DNA of 64,000 nt from Stenotrophomonas maltophilia (GCF_001676385.1 NZ_LYVJ01000009.1:168899-232898), one strand, 5' to 3'; positions 36,433 to 46,275 are shown, counted from the first letter of the stretch. Notes: generated by a model not told the origin, from the sequence alone. Numbers and translations: made by a program.

Positions 36433-37596
36433 TCAGAACGCGTTGATGCCGGTCAGTTCGCGGCCGATCACCAGCTGGTGCACGGTTTCGGTGCCTTCAT
36501 AGGTGATCACCGATTCCAGGTTCAGCGCATGCCGGATCGCCACGTGTTCGGTGGTGATGCCGGCGCCGCCGAGCAGGTCGCGACACTCGCGGGCGATGTC
36601 GATGGCCATGCGGCAGTTGTTCCACTTGGCCAGGCTGACCTGCTGCGGCTGCAGCTGGCCGGCTTCCTTCAGGCGGCCCAGCTGCAGCGCCAGCAGCTGT
36701 GCGGTGGTGATGCGGCGGGCCATCTCGGCCAGCTTGATCTGCGCGCTCTGCGTGGCCGCCAACGGGCGGCCGAACAGCACGCGCTCCTTGGCATAGCCCA
36801 GCGCCTCATCCAGGCAGGCGATGGCGGCACCGATCGGGCCCCAGCTGATGCCGTAGCGGGCCTGGGTGAGGCAGCCCAGCGGTCCCTTCAGGCCCTTCAC
36901 GTTCGGCAGCCGGTGGCTGTCGGGCACGCGCACGTCATCGAAGTACAGCGCGCCAGTGAGCGAGGCACGCAGGCTCATCTTGTGCTTGATCTCCTGCGTG
37001 GTGAAGCCGGCCATGCCCTTTTCCAGCACGAAACCCTGGATGCCGTCCTCGGTCTGCGCCCAGACGATGGCCAGGTCGGCCACCGGGCCGCTGGTGATCC
37101 ACATCTTGCTGCCGCTGATGCGCCAGTCGCTGCCGTCGCGCACCGCACGGGTCTTCATGCTGGCCGGATCGGAACCGCCGTGCGCTTCGGTCAGGCCGAA
37201 GCAGCCGATCAGTTCGCCGCGCGCCATCGGCGGCAGCCACTGCTGGCGCTGCTCCTCGCTGCCGTAGGCGTAGATCGGGTACATGCACAGCGAGCTCTGC
37301 ACCGAGACGAAACTGCGCAGGCCGGAGTCGCCGCGCTCCAGCTCCTGGCAGATCAGGCCATAGCTGACCGCACGCAGGCCGCCGCCGCCGTACTCGGCCG
37401 GCAGGGTAGCGCCGAGCAGGCCCAGCGCGGCGATGTCCGGCACCAGCTCGGCGGGGAAACGGGCCTGGTCGAAGGCATCGCCGATGATCGGCAGCACCCG
37501 CTCGTTGGTGAAGCGGGCGACGCTTTCCTGCACCGCGCGCTCCTCCTCGTTGAGCAGGGAACGGACATCGAAAAGATCGTACGGATGCAAAGCCAT
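36433..37596 (-). CDS. gcdH: Acyl-CoA dehydrogenase, glutaryl-CoA dehydrogenase type
   Basis: This 387-residue FAD enzyme probably oxidises and decarboxylates glutaryl-CoA to crotonyl-CoA in lysine/tryptophan breakdown. GcdH-like features are the Arg in GDSGLRSFVSVQSSL, the WITSGPVADLAIVWA flavin region, ARYGISWGPIGAA, and the catalytic Glu in TYEGTETVHQLVIGRELTG. It is divergent from ETF-ubiquinone oxidoreductase, which would take its electrons via ETF. ATG at 37596; an upstream GTG (37605) is the alternative. Confidence 0.85.
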   Translation of the reverse strand: MALHPYDLFDVRSLLNEEERAVQESVARFTNERVLPIIGDAFDQARFPAELVPDIAALGLLGATLPAEYGGGGLRAVSYGLICQELERGDSGLRSFVSVQSSLCMYPIYAYGSEEQRQQWLPPMARGELIGCFGLTEAHGGSDPASMKTRAVRDGSDWRISGSKMWITSGPVADLAIVWAQTEDGIQGFVLEKGMAGFTTQEIKHKMSLRASLTGALYFDDVRVPDSHRLPNVKGLKGPLGCLTQARYGISWGPIGAAIACLDEALGYAKERVLFGRPLAATQSAQIKLAEMARRITTAQLLALQLGRLKEAGQLQPQQVSLAKWNNCRMAIDIARECRDLLGGAGITTEHVAIRHALNLESVITYEGTETVHQLVIGRELTGINAF

Positions 37597-37845
37597 GGCA
37601 CTCACGCGCAGTCAGGACCCGGTCATTGTCGGTCATCCGGGCAGAGCGTGCCGGCCAAGGTCGGCACCCACCAGAGCTGCGGCCCTACGCTGCATTGCAG
37701 CAATCCGGACGTGAACATCGTCGATCTAGCTCGATCACGCGCGGCCCGGTACCCTGACACATTCAAACAACCGTTTCGCCCGTGGCATCACGCGCGATTC
37801 CCAGGCACCGCCGGTGGCCCCCGATGCCGGCCCTACCCACGAGTC

Positions 37846-39531
37846 ATGCAATCGATGAGCGCTGAAGCCAACGCCCTGCCCCCGCGTGAAGTAATGGAGT
37901 TCGACGTGGTGATCGTCGGCGCCGGCCCCGCCGGCCTGGCCACCGCGATCCGCCTGCGCCAGCGCGCGATCGAAGCCGGCCGCGAACTGTCGGTGTGCGT
38001 GCTGGAGAAAGGCTCCGAGCCGGGCGCGCACGTGCTGTCTGGTGCGGTGATGGATCCGCGCGCGCTGACCGAGCTGTTCCCGGACTGGGCCGAGCGCGGC
38101 GCACCGCTGAAGCAGAAGGTCACCCGTGACGAATTCCTGTTCCTCAGCGAAACCGGCGCGCGCAGCACGCCCAACGCGCTGCTGCCGGAGTGCTTCCACA
38201 ACGAAGGCAACTACATCATCAGCCTGGGCGAAGTGACCCGCTGGCTGGCGCAGCAGGCCGAGGCACTGGAAGTGGCGATCTTCCCCGGCTTCGCCGCCGC
38301 CGAGGTGCTGTACGGCGGCAACGGTGAAGTGATCGGCGTGGCCACCGGCGACATGGGCATCGAGAAGGACGGCAGCATCGGCCCGGCCTTCGAGCGCGGC
38401 ATGGCCCTGCACGCGAAATACACGATCTTCGCCGAAGGCGCACGCGGCCACCTCGGCCGCCAGCTGATCGCCCGCTACAAGCTGGACGAAGGCAAGGACC
38501 CGCAGGCCTACGGCATCGGCATCAAGGAACTGTGGCAGATCGACCCGGCCAAGCATGAGCCGGGCTTGGTCGTGCATGCGGCCGGCTGGCCGCTGGACAG
38601 CGACACCTACGGCGGCGCGTTCCTGTACCACGCCGACGGTGGCAAGGTCGCCATCGGCTACGTGGTCGGCCTGGACTACAAGAACCCATGGCTGAGCCCG
38701 TTCGAGGAATTCCAGCGTTTCAAGACCCACCCGTCGATCCGCAAGCACCTGGAAGGTGGCACCCGCATCGGTTACGGCGCACGTGCGATCACGGCCGGTG
38801 GCCTGCTCTCGCTGCCGAAGACCGTGTTCCCCGGCGGTGCCCTGGTCGGCTGCGAGGCCGGCTACCTCAACGCCAGCCGCATCAAGGGCAGCCACGCCGC
38901 GATCAAGACCGGCATGCTGTGCGCCGACGCCGCCTTCGACGCGCTGGCCGCCGATCGCCAGCACGATGAACTGAGCGCCTACCCGAAGGCCTTCGAAGCC
39001 AGCTGGCTGTTCACCGAACTGCAGCAGTCCAAGAACTTCAAGCAGTGGTTCAAGAAGGGCCAGACCGTGGCCACGCTGATGACCGGCGTCGAGCAGTGGC
39101 TGCTGCCGAAGCTGGGCGTGCGCAACCCGCCGTGGACCCTGCACCGCACGCAGCCGGATCATGCCTGCCTGGAACCGGCCGCCAAGCACACCCGCATCGC
39201 CTACCCGAAGCCGGATGGGGTGCTGACCTTCGACCGCCTCAGCTCGGTGTTCCTGAGCAGCACCAACCACGACGAGAACCAGCCCAGCCACCTGACGCTG
39301 AAGGATCCGGGCATTCCGGTGAAGGTGAACCTGGCCGAGTACGCCGGCCCGGAAGCGCGCTACTGCCCGGCCGGCGTGTACGAGTTCGTCGGTGAAGCCG
39401 ACAGCGCGCGCCTGCAGATCAACGCGCAGAACTGCGTGCACTGCAAGACCTGCGACATCAAGGACCCGACCCAGAACATCGTCTGGGTGACCCCGCAGGG
39501 CGGCGGCGGCCCGAACTACTCGGGCATGTGA
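37846..39531 (+). CDS. Electron transfer flavoprotein-ubiquinone oxidoreductase
   Basis: The 561-residue ETF-QO passes electrons from reduced ETF to the membrane ubiquinone pool. It has an N-terminal FAD Rossmann motif (VVIVGAGPAGLATAIRLRQ), the ubiquinone-binding region, and a C-terminal 4Fe-4S ferredoxin cluster (NCVHCKTCDIKDP, with further Cys). It is divergent from the GcdH-type dehydrogenase, so the pair links acyl-CoA oxidation to respiration. ATG at 37855 is a second possible start. A strong hairpin follows. Confidence 0.95.
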   Translation: MQSMSAEANALPPREVMEFDVVIVGAGPAGLATAIRLRQRAIEAGRELSVCVLEKGSEPGAHVLSGAVMDPRALTELFPDWAERGAPLKQKVTRDEFLFLSETGARSTPNALLPECFHNEGNYIISLGEVTRWLAQQAEALEVAIFPGFAAAEVLYGGNGEVIGVATGDMGIEKDGSIGPAFERGMALHAKYTIFAEGARGHLGRQLIARYKLDEGKDPQAYGIGIKELWQIDPAKHEPGLVVHAAGWPLDSDTYGGAFLYHADGGKVAIGYVVGLDYKNPWLSPFEEFQRFKTHPSIRKHLEGGTRIGYGARAITAGGLLSLPKTVFPGGALVGCEAGYLNASRIKGSHAAIKTGMLCADAAFDALAADRQHDELSAYPKAFEASWLFTELQQSKNFKQWFKKGQTVATLMTGVEQWLLPKLGVRNPPWTLHRTQPDHACLEPAAKHTRIAYPKPDGVLTFDRLSSVFLSSTNHDENQPSHLTLKDPGIPVKVNLAEYAGPEARYCPAGVYEFVGEADSARLQINAQNCVHCKTCDIKDPTQNIVWVTPQGGGGPNYSGM

Positions 39532-39539
39532 TCGCCCCC

Positions 39540-39564
39540 GGGCTGCGACCGCGTGTCGCAGCCC
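39540..39564 (+). terminator. Hairpin after ETF-QO
   Basis: GGGCTGCGAC pairs with GTCGCAGCCC across a 5-base loop, nine bases after the stop codon and before the cytochrome gene. No T-run follows, so termination may be partial. Confidence 0.6.
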
Positions 39565-39597
39565 GGCCGTTCCGCCGCGCCGCTATCCTGCCCGCCC

Positions 39598-39999
39598 ATG
39601 CGTGCCTCCCGCCTGCTCATCACTGTTGCCGTGGCCTTGCTTGCCACGGCCTGCCAGCGCCCGCCAGCGGCACCGGCCACACCGGAACAGGCCCGGGAGC
39701 AGGCCATGCAGCGCGCGTTCGAGCTGTGTGCCGGCTGCCACACCGTGCAGCCCGGCGGCATCCACCGCTTCGGGCCGAACCTGCATGGCGTGATCGGTCG
39801 TCGCGCTGGCAGCTTGCCCGACTACGGCTATTCCGACGGCATGCGCCGCGCCGACTTCACCTGGAGCGCGCAGACCCTGGATACCTTCCTGCAGTCGCCC
39901 ACCCACCTGGTGCCCGGCACGCGCATGTACAACGCCTTCCCCAGCGCCGAACGCCGTGCGCTGGTGATCGCCTACCTGCAGCAGCAGTCGGCTCAGTGA
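39598..39999 (+). CDS. Class I cytochrome c, lipoprotein-anchored
   Basis: The 133-residue protein has a lipoprotein signal (ITVAVALLATAC) and one haem c site CAGCH at about residue 44, with the distal Met in VPGTRMYNAFP. The fold resembles soluble class I c2-type cytochromes. It is membrane-tethered on the periplasmic side and is probably an electron carrier. Its stop overlaps the end of the convergent kinase gene by a few bases. Confidence 0.88.
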   Translation: MRASRLLITVAVALLATACQRPPAAPATPEQAREQAMQRAFELCAGCHTVQPGGIHRFGPNLHGVIGRRAGSLPDYGYSDGMRRADFTWSAQTLDTFLQSPTHLVPGTRMYNAFPSAERRALVIAYLQQQSAQ

Positions 40000-42900
40000 G
40001 CCAGGCGCTGCAGCTGTCGCTGCAGCCGTGCCACGAACGCCTCCACCGCCGCGAACACCGCCGCCGGATCGGTCTCGGCCGCATCGTGCAGGCGCTCGAC
40101 CAGCGCACTGGCCTGCCCGGCCAGCACCGTTGCGCCCACCGCGCCCAGGCCACCGGCTTGCCGGTGCAGGTGCAGGGCCGCCGCCGTGCGGTCTCCCGCG
40201 CCGATCGCATGCTGCACGGCCGCCAGATCGGCCTCGCTGGCCTGCAGCAGACTGTCACGCAGCTGCTCGGCGACCGCACGCGAACCACAGCGCTGTTGCA
40301 GGGTGGCCAGATCAAGCGACATGTCAGCGGCGTCCGCGTCCTCGGCCTCCTCCTGCAACGAGGCGTCGAACCCGTGCCCCTGCGCCTGCGGCAGCCAACG
40401 CAGCAGGGCCGCGCGCAGGGCGGCCAGCGACAGCGGCTTGGCCAGCACTTCATCCATGCCGGCCTCCCGGCACCGGCGTGCATCGTCGTCCAGCACGCTG
40501 GCGGTCAAGGCCAGCACCGGCAGCCGCGGCTGCCCGTTGCGGCCCTCGCGCTCGCGCAGCAGGCGGGTGAAGCCGAATCCATCAAGCACCGGCATCCGGC
40601 AGTCGGTGATGACCAGATCGAAGTGCTCCACCGACAGCCGGTCCAATCCCTGCTGGCCGTCTCCCACCAATACATGCGGTATGCCCAGCTGCTGCAGGCG
40701 CCAGGCCATCATCGCCTGGTTGGTCGGGTGGTCTTCGATCACCAGTACCCGCGCCTGGCGCAATGCCGCCGGCAGCAGCGCTGGCTGGTCCTGCTCGGCG
40801 ACCAGGGCTTCGACATCGCCGCTGCCGGCCTCCACCAGCGACAGCCGTACCTCAGCGCGGGTACCTTCACCCAGCACGCTGTGCAGCGCCAGTTCGCCGT
40901 CCATCATCTGCACCAGGCGCTGGCAGATGCTCAGTCCGAGGCCGGTACCGCCATGGTCGCGCTGGATGTAGGCGCCCGCCTGGGTGAACGGCGCGAACAG
41001 ATGCTGCAGCTGTTCCGGCGCAATCCCCATGCCGGTGTCGGTCACGCTCAGGCACAGCGGCTGGCTGCCATCGGCGGCGGTCGGTCCCGTCACCTCCAGC
41101 TGCAGGCGGACTTCGCCACGGGCGGTGAACTTGATGGCATTGCTGAGCAGGTTGAACACGATCTGGCGCAGGCGTACCCCATCGACTTCGTGGGCCGACG
41201 CCAGCTGTGGATCGATCTGCACGTGCAGCGCCAGCCCGCGCGCGCTCGCCTGCGGCGACAGCAGCGTGCAGACACTTTCCAGCAATGGACGCAGCGGTTG
41301 CGGCACCGGCTCCAGGCGCAGCGCGCCGGCCTCCAGGCGCGAATAGTCGAGAATGTCATCCAGGATCTGCCGCAGCATCTGCGCCGAATCCTCGATCACC
41401 CCCAGGATGCGCTGCTGCTCGGCGTCCAGCGGCGAATGTGCCAGCACTTCCAGCATGCCCAGCACGCCACTCATGGGGGTGCGGATCTCGTGGCTCATGG
41501 TGGCCAGGAAGCGCGACTTCGCCTCGGCCGCCTGCTCGGCCTCGGCCTTGGCCGCGGACAAGGCATCGGCCTGCGCACGTGCCTCGCTGACATCCACCCA
41601 GTAGCCGCTCCAGGTCACTGCGCCGGCCTCGGCCGCATAGGGGTGGGCCTGGCTGCGTACCCAGCGCACCTCCGCCCCGTCGGCGCGCAGGCGGAATTCG
41701 AGGCTCAGCGGCGCGAACTGCCGCGCCGCCTGTTCGACGGCCTGCAGGATGCGGTCGCGATCACCGTTCTCGACGCGTTCCAGCAGGCTGCCCGCGTCCT
41801 GCTCGGCCTGCTGCCGGGTGATTCCGAACAACGCCTGGAGGTCTCCGGCGATGAACGGGAAACTGAGCGTGCCGTCGGCTGCACGACGCGCCTGGTAGAC
41901 CACGGCGGGAAGATTGTCGGTGACTTCGGCGAGGCGTTGTTCCAGATGGCGCCGCCCGGCCACTTCACGGCGCAGCCGCCAATGCCCGACGCCGTGGACC
42001 AGCAACGCGGTGAGCAGCACCATCAGCACCGGAACGCCCCAGCGCAGCGCGCTGTTCCAGTCGATGCCGCGGCGGTACTCCACCGCCAGCCAGTCGCCAC
42101 GCAGTGCCTCGTGCTTGCGGGGCGGCATCTGCAACAGCAGGCGATCGAACGTCGTGGCCAGCGCGGCATGGCGGCGGTCGACGGCCAGCACCAGCTGGTC
42201 GTTGAAGCCCGCCGGCGCGGCAACCTGCAGGTGCCCCGGGAAGCGGCTGCGCAGCATGTGGTCGACCAGTGCCAGATTGCCCACGTACGCATCGGCCTCG
42301 CCCTGGACCAGGCGCTGCAGGGCCTGTTCCGTGCTGCGTGCGGCGATGATCCTCGCCTGCGGCGCCTGCTGCAGCACGTAGTCGCGCACGCGCTCCGGAT
42401 CGGACAGCAGCACGCGCCTGCCCTGCAGGTCCGACAGCCCCAGCAGCGCCGGGCTGTCGCGGCGGCTGACGATCACGTTCGGTACGCTGATGAAGGGTTG
42501 GCTGAACACCCAGTCCGGGCCCAGGTAACGGGAGTCGGCGGGAATGCCCATCACCGCCTGCAGTTCACCGCGGCGGGCCTTCTCGCGCACCTCGTACCAG
42601 TCGTGGCTGTTTTCCGGGTGCAGGTTGGCGCCGGCCTGCATCAACCGTCGCAGGTACTCGCTGGCCAGGCCGCTGGGCCGGCCATCGGCGTCGGCAAACG
42701 ACAGCGGCGCCGCGTTGGGGGCAAAGCCGATCTTCAGCGGCTGCTCCAGTACCCGCTTCTCGGCCTGGCTCAGTGCCAGCTGCGCCGACGCTGACCACCT
42801 CGGCGGTGGCAGCCAGCGCGTTGCCAGCGCGTCCCGCTGGGCCTGGCTGGTCGCGGCCAGGGCCAGGTCCAGCGCTTCGGCCAAGGGCTGCTTGCTGTGG

Positions 42901-43598
42901 GGAACACCGAAATGCAGGCGCTCGGGCGGCAGATCGCTGGGCCGCAGCAGCACGACGCCCTGCAGGCGGTGGGCAGCGATGAGTTCGGTGGCGACATAGG
43001 CGTTGCCGATATAGACGTCGGCTTTGTCGTCTCTGACCATCTGGAGCGCCGCCAACGAGCTGTTTGCGACAAGCTGTCGGGCCCGCGGGAACCGAGCCCG
43101 CACCTGCGGGCCGGTCAGGAAGTCCTGCTCGATCACCACCCGCAGCCCGTCCAGATCCGGCATGTCCGAAGCTCGCAGGTCACCCGGCCGCCCCACCAGG
43201 GCCAGCGGTGCTTCACCGTAGGCGGCGGTATAGACCATGCACCGGGTCCGGTCGGCGCTCAGACCGACATTCATCACTACATCGATCTCGCCACGGCATG
43301 CCGCATCCAGCACGGATGTCCAGTCCGGGTAGCGACGGGTCTCCACTTTCACGCCGAGTTGACGGGCCAGCAGCGACAGATAATCCGGCCCCAAGCCGAC
43401 CTGCCTGCCTTCCTGGAGGGACTCGAAGGGCGGCCAACCGCTGTCATACTGGCCCACGACGATGCTCGGATGCAGGGCGAGGTATTCGCGCTGCAGCGGG
43501 CTGAGCGGCAACAGCCCGGGCGCGGCCTGTGCCGATGCTGCGGGCGGCATCAGCACGGCCAGCAGCAGGACCATCGCGCGAACAGCCCAGCTACGCAT
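39993..43598 (-). CDS. BvgS/EvgS-type hybrid sensor histidine kinase
   Basis: The 1201-residue protein has two periplasmic Venus-flytrap solute-binding (SBP3) domains (about 40-270 and 290-500), one membrane span (about 515-540) and a PAS domain (about 560-680). A HisKA domain with SHEIRTP follows (about 703), then an ATPase domain (NAIKF, DTGMGI, GGTGLGL), a receiver domain with the phospho-Asp in LVITDCRMP (about 1000), and a C-terminal HPt domain with LHLHRQAGG (about 1145). This is the four-step phosphorelay of the BvgS/EvgS class. It is divergent, 75 bases away, from its likely partner regulator. Confidence 0.93.
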   Translation of the reverse strand: MRSWAVRAMVLLLAVLMPPAASAQAAPGLLPLSPLQREYLALHPSIVVGQYDSGWPPFESLQEGRQVGLGPDYLSLLARQLGVKVETRRYPDWTSVLDAACRGEIDVVMNVGLSADRTRCMVYTAAYGEAPLALVGRPGDLRASDMPDLDGLRVVIEQDFLTGPQVRARFPRARQLVANSSLAALQMVRDDKADVYIGNAYVATELIAAHRLQGVVLLRPSDLPPERLHFGVPHSKQPLAEALDLALAATSQAQRDALATRWLPPPRWSASAQLALSQAEKRVLEQPLKIGFAPNAAPLSFADADGRPSGLASEYLRRLMQAGANLHPENSHDWYEVREKARRGELQAVMGIPADSRYLGPDWVFSQPFISVPNVIVSRRDSPALLGLSDLQGRRVLLSDPERVRDYVLQQAPQARIIAARSTEQALQRLVQGEADAYVGNLALVDHMLRSRFPGHLQVAAPAGFNDQLVLAVDRRHAALATTFDRLLLQMPPRKHEALRGDWLAVEYRRGIDWNSALRWGVPVLMVLLTALLVHGVGHWRLRREVAGRRHLEQRLAEVTDNLPAVVYQARRAADGTLSFPFIAGDLQALFGITRQQAEQDAGSLLERVENGDRDRILQAVEQAARQFAPLSLEFRLRADGAEVRWVRSQAHPYAAEAGAVTWSGYWVDVSEARAQADALSAAKAEAEQAAEAKSRFLATMSHEIRTPMSGVLGMLEVLAHSPLDAEQQRILGVIEDSAQMLRQILDDILDYSRLEAGALRLEPVPQPLRPLLESVCTLLSPQASARGLALHVQIDPQLASAHEVDGVRLRQIVFNLLSNAIKFTARGEVRLQLEVTGPTAADGSQPLCLSVTDTGMGIAPEQLQHLFAPFTQAGAYIQRDHGGTGLGLSICQRLVQMMDGELALHSVLGEGTRAEVRLSLVEAGSGDVEALVAEQDQPALLPAALRQARVLVIEDHPTNQAMMAWRLQQLGIPHVLVGDGQQGLDRLSVEHFDLVITDCRMPVLDGFGFTRLLREREGRNGQPRLPVLALTASVLDDDARRCREAGMDEVLAKPLSLAALRAALLRWLPQAQGHGFDASLQEEAEDADAADMSLDLATLQQRCGSRAVAEQLRDSLLQASEADLAAVQHAIGAGDRTAAALHLHRQAGGLGAVGATVLAGQASALVERLHDAAETDPAAVFAAVEAFVARLQRQLQRLAH

Positions 43599-43673
43599 CG
43601 GCGTCAATCTCCTAGAATCCTGCCAGGGACCGCGGCGGTCGCGGCCCAGCCTGCCCCGTGGCCATACTAGAGC

Positions 43674-44312
43674 ATGAGCTTGCGCATCATCATCGCAGAC
43701 GATCACCCGGTGGTCCGTATCGGCACCCGCGCCGTCATCGAATCGAGCGGGGCAGGCCGCGTCGTTGGCGAAGCCGACAGCGCGCAGGCGCTGATGACCC
43801 TGCTCGGCAGCCAACCCTGCGATCTGCTCGTCACCGATTACTCCATGCCCGGCAGCCCACAGGCAGATGGCTTCGCCATGATCGGGATGATCCGCCGCCG
43901 CTACCCCGACCTGCCCGTGCTGATGCTGAGTGTCTCCAACAACCTGGCGATCCTGCGCATGGTGCTCGACAGCGGCGTGCTCGGCCTGGTCGACAAAAGC
44001 TCATCGATGGACGAGCTGCCGCAGGCCATCCAGTCGGTGTACCGGGGCCAGCCCTATATCAGCCGCAGCCTGCGCGAGCGGGTCGAAGCGGCCGGCGGGT
44101 GGCGCATGAGCGAGGGCGATGGCAAGCCACTGTCGCCGCGTGAAGTGGAGGTGCTGCGCCTGCTCGGCACCGGCATGACGGTAAAGGAGATCTCGCAGCA
44201 GCTGCACAAGAGCGTCAGCACCATCAGCCGGCAGAAGGGCGACGCCATGCTGAAGCTGGGACTGAAGGGCGACGCAGAACTGTTCGACTACCTGCGCGAC
44301 GGGAAAATCTGA
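43674..44312 (+). CDS. NarL/FixJ-family response regulator (BvgA/EvgA-like)
   Basis: The 212-residue two-domain regulator has a receiver domain (IIIADDHPVVR, phospho-Asp in LLVTDYSMPG, Lys in LVDKSSS) and a LuxR-type helix-turn-helix (LSPREVEVLRLL, then TVKEISQQLHKSVSTISRQK). Its divergent position next to the BvgS-type kinase makes it the probable output of that relay. Targets are unknown. Confidence 0.93.
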   Translation: MSLRIIIADDHPVVRIGTRAVIESSGAGRVVGEADSAQALMTLLGSQPCDLLVTDYSMPGSPQADGFAMIGMIRRRYPDLPVLMLSVSNNLAILRMVLDSGVLGLVDKSSSMDELPQAIQSVYRGQPYISRSLRERVEAAGGWRMSEGDGKPLSPREVEVLRLLGTGMTVKEISQQLHKSVSTISRQKGDAMLKLGLKGDAELFDYLRDGKI

Positions 44313-44501
44313 ACCCTGCCCATCCGGTCGTTGAACTTTCAGGCCGCCTTCATGGCCGCTGCCGCTAGATGAATGCGCACGCCGCAGGACCGGCCAGGCA
44401 ATGTTCCGGCAATCCCGGAACGCCAGCATGGTCCACGGCAGCCGGATGCCCCCGCGTCCGCCCATGCCCCGCGTGGCATGCACCTTACAGGAGAACCGAA
44501 C

Positions 44502-44900
44502 ATGCCCAGTACTTCCACACTCAGCTTCCGCGGCCTGGCAATGGCCCTGGCACTGGTGGCCGGCGTGGCCGTGGCCACTGATGCCAGCGCGATGTCGAGG
44601 AAGGACAAGCGCACCCTGGTCGGTGCCGTGGTCGGCGGCGTGGCAGGCCACCTGATCTCCAACGGCGATCCTGCCGCGACCGTCGGTGGCGCCGTGGCCG
44701 GCGGCGCGATCGGCAATCTGACGACGTCCGACCGCCGCGACCGTCGCTACTACGACAACCGTTACTACGGTGACCGCTATGATCGCGGCTACTACCGCAG
44801 CGGCTACTACGATCGGGGCGATGACCGCCGCTGGCAGCGCGAGCGCTACTACGACAATCGCTACTACTCCCACGATCGCGGCCGCCATCGCGGCTGGTGA
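44502..44900 (+). CDS. Glycine-zipper exported protein with Tyr/Arg-rich tail
   Basis: The 132-residue protein has a signal peptide (MALALVAGVAVATDASA) and a glycine-zipper segment (LVGAVVGGVAGHLI, then GGAVAGGAIGNL) that could form a membrane hairpin or pore-like helix pair. The Tyr-, Arg- and Asp-rich tail (YYDNRYY, DRYDRGYYRSGYYDRGD) could bind metal, nucleic acid or polysaccharide. The function is unknown. AGGAGA lies well placed before the ATG at 44502. Confidence 0.8.
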   Translation: MPSTSTLSFRGLAMALALVAGVAVATDASAMSRKDKRTLVGAVVGGVAGHLISNGDPAATVGGAVAGGAIGNLTTSDRRDRRYYDNRYYGDRYDRGYYRSGYYDRGDDRRWQRERYYDNRYYSHDRGRHRGW

Positions 44901-45026
44901 TCGCCTCGGCGGCATCATCGCCGCCAGCGTGACGACGGGCGGGTCCATGACCCGCCCGTTTGCGTTGGCTGCGGTCATGGCGTTGAATGCGCAGCCTTGA
45001 ACGTGACATTTCCCACGGGCCGCAGC

Positions 45027-46151
45027 ATGACCTCTTCCCCTCATCGCGTGCAGGGCCTCAACAACGATGAGGTCGCCGCCGACTGGCCGCCGGTCGGCCC
45101 GCAGGACATCGCCTGGCTGCGGCAGCACTACCCGCAACTGGACGGGCACGGTCAACCGCACTGGCACAGCCCGCGGCCGCTGTCGGCCGCCGCCATCACC
45201 GGCGGCACGCACGGCCCGGTGTTCATCAAGCGCCATCACCACAGCGTGCGCAGCGCCGCCTGCCTGGAGGAAGAACACCGCTTCATCGCCCATCTCGCCA
45301 CCGCCGGCCTGCCGGTGGTGCAGGTGCTGGCCGCAGCCGATGGCCGCACCGCGCTCGAGCATGGCCCATGGACCTTTGAGCTGCATGCCGTAGGCACGGG
45401 CGATGACCTGTACCGCGATGCGGTTTCGTGGACGCCGTTGACCGATGTGGCGCAGGCACGCGAAGCCGGCCGCATGCTGGCGCGGTTGCATCAGGCGGCT
45501 GCCAGCTACGACGCGCCGCAGCGCAGTACCCACGTGCTGGTGGCACGCGACGACCTGATCCGTGCCGACGATCCGATCGCAGCGATCAAGGCGGATCTGC
45601 CGAAGCGGCCGGGCCTGGCGCGCTATCTCGCCCGCATTCCGTGGGAAGCACAGCTTCAGCGCGACGTACTCCCCTGGCACGCCGGCCTGGCCGCGCGCCT
45701 GCGCGGGGAACCGCGGCTGTGGGCGCACAACGACTGGCACGCCTCCAACCTGCTGTGGCAGGCCGGGCAGGTCAGCACGGTGCTGGATTTCGGCCTTGCC
45801 TCGCCCACCAGCGCCGTGTTCGATCTCGCCACCGCGATCGAGCGCAACGCAGTGGCGTGGCTGGAACTGGAGCGCGGGATGGAGGCGGTGCACATCGATA
45901 CCGCGCTGGCCCTGCTCGACGGCTATCGCCGGGTGCTGCCGCTGCCAGCCGCGCGCGTGCACCTGATGGCCGACCTGCTGCCCATGGTCCATTTCGACTT
46001 CGCGCTGTCCGAAGTGGAGTATTTCGAGGGCATCACGGGCTCGACCGCGAATGCCGACGTGGCCTGGCAACCCTTCATGCTCGGGCATCCGGCCTGGTTC
46101 CGCAGGGCACCCGGCCAGGCGTTGCTGCAGGCCCTGCACGCCGCCGCGTGA
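45027..46151 (+). CDS. Aminoglycoside-phosphotransferase-fold small-molecule kinase
   Basis: The 374-residue protein has a kinase-like fold of the APH/choline kinase group. It has FIKRHHHS (ATP Lys), the Brenner motif HNDWHASNLLW and DFGLAS (Mg). The substrate is not readable. Because the next unit is a thiamin uptake operon under a TPP riboswitch, a thiamin or related kinase is an attractive guess. A hairpin separates it from that operon, so it is not itself controlled by the riboswitch. The start is uncertain: ATG 45027 is used; GTG 45003 and TTG 44997 are alternatives. Confidence 0.75.
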   Translation: MTSSPHRVQGLNNDEVAADWPPVGPQDIAWLRQHYPQLDGHGQPHWHSPRPLSAAAITGGTHGPVFIKRHHHSVRSAACLEEEHRFIAHLATAGLPVVQVLAAADGRTALEHGPWTFELHAVGTGDDLYRDAVSWTPLTDVAQAREAGRMLARLHQAAASYDAPQRSTHVLVARDDLIRADDPIAAIKADLPKRPGLARYLARIPWEAQLQRDVLPWHAGLAARLRGEPRLWAHNDWHASNLLWQAGQVSTVLDFGLASPTSAVFDLATAIERNAVAWLELERGMEAVHIDTALALLDGYRRVLPLPAARVHLMADLLPMVHFDFALSEVEYFEGITGSTANADVAWQPFMLGHPAWFRRAPGQALLQALHAAA

Positions 46152-46169
46152 CCCCGGGGGCACGCGGTT

Positions 46170-46205
46170 GGGGCCAGCCGGGCCCCCGGAAAGGGATCCG
46201 ACCCC
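46170..46205. repeat. GGATCCGACCCC-family hairpin, copy 4
   Basis: GGGGCC... pairs imperfectly with ...GGATCCGACCCC after the phosphotransferase stop. It is a plausible terminator that isolates the riboswitch unit. Confidence 0.6.
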
Positions 46206-46275
46206 GCAGCGGGTCGCAGCCTGAAGGGCGCCCGCTCGCAAATCCATACCATTTGTAGTGAAATGACCACCTGAA

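Noticed and set aside
36322..37845. N-terminal extension of ETF-QO of about 508 residues
   Set aside because: It is antisense to the acyl-CoA dehydrogenase; the real protein begins at the FAD motif near 37846.
39528..42794. Reading frame of about 1,088 codons opposite the BvgS-type kinase
   Set aside because: It overlaps the well-supported kinase and cytochrome genes and shows no recognisable protein features.
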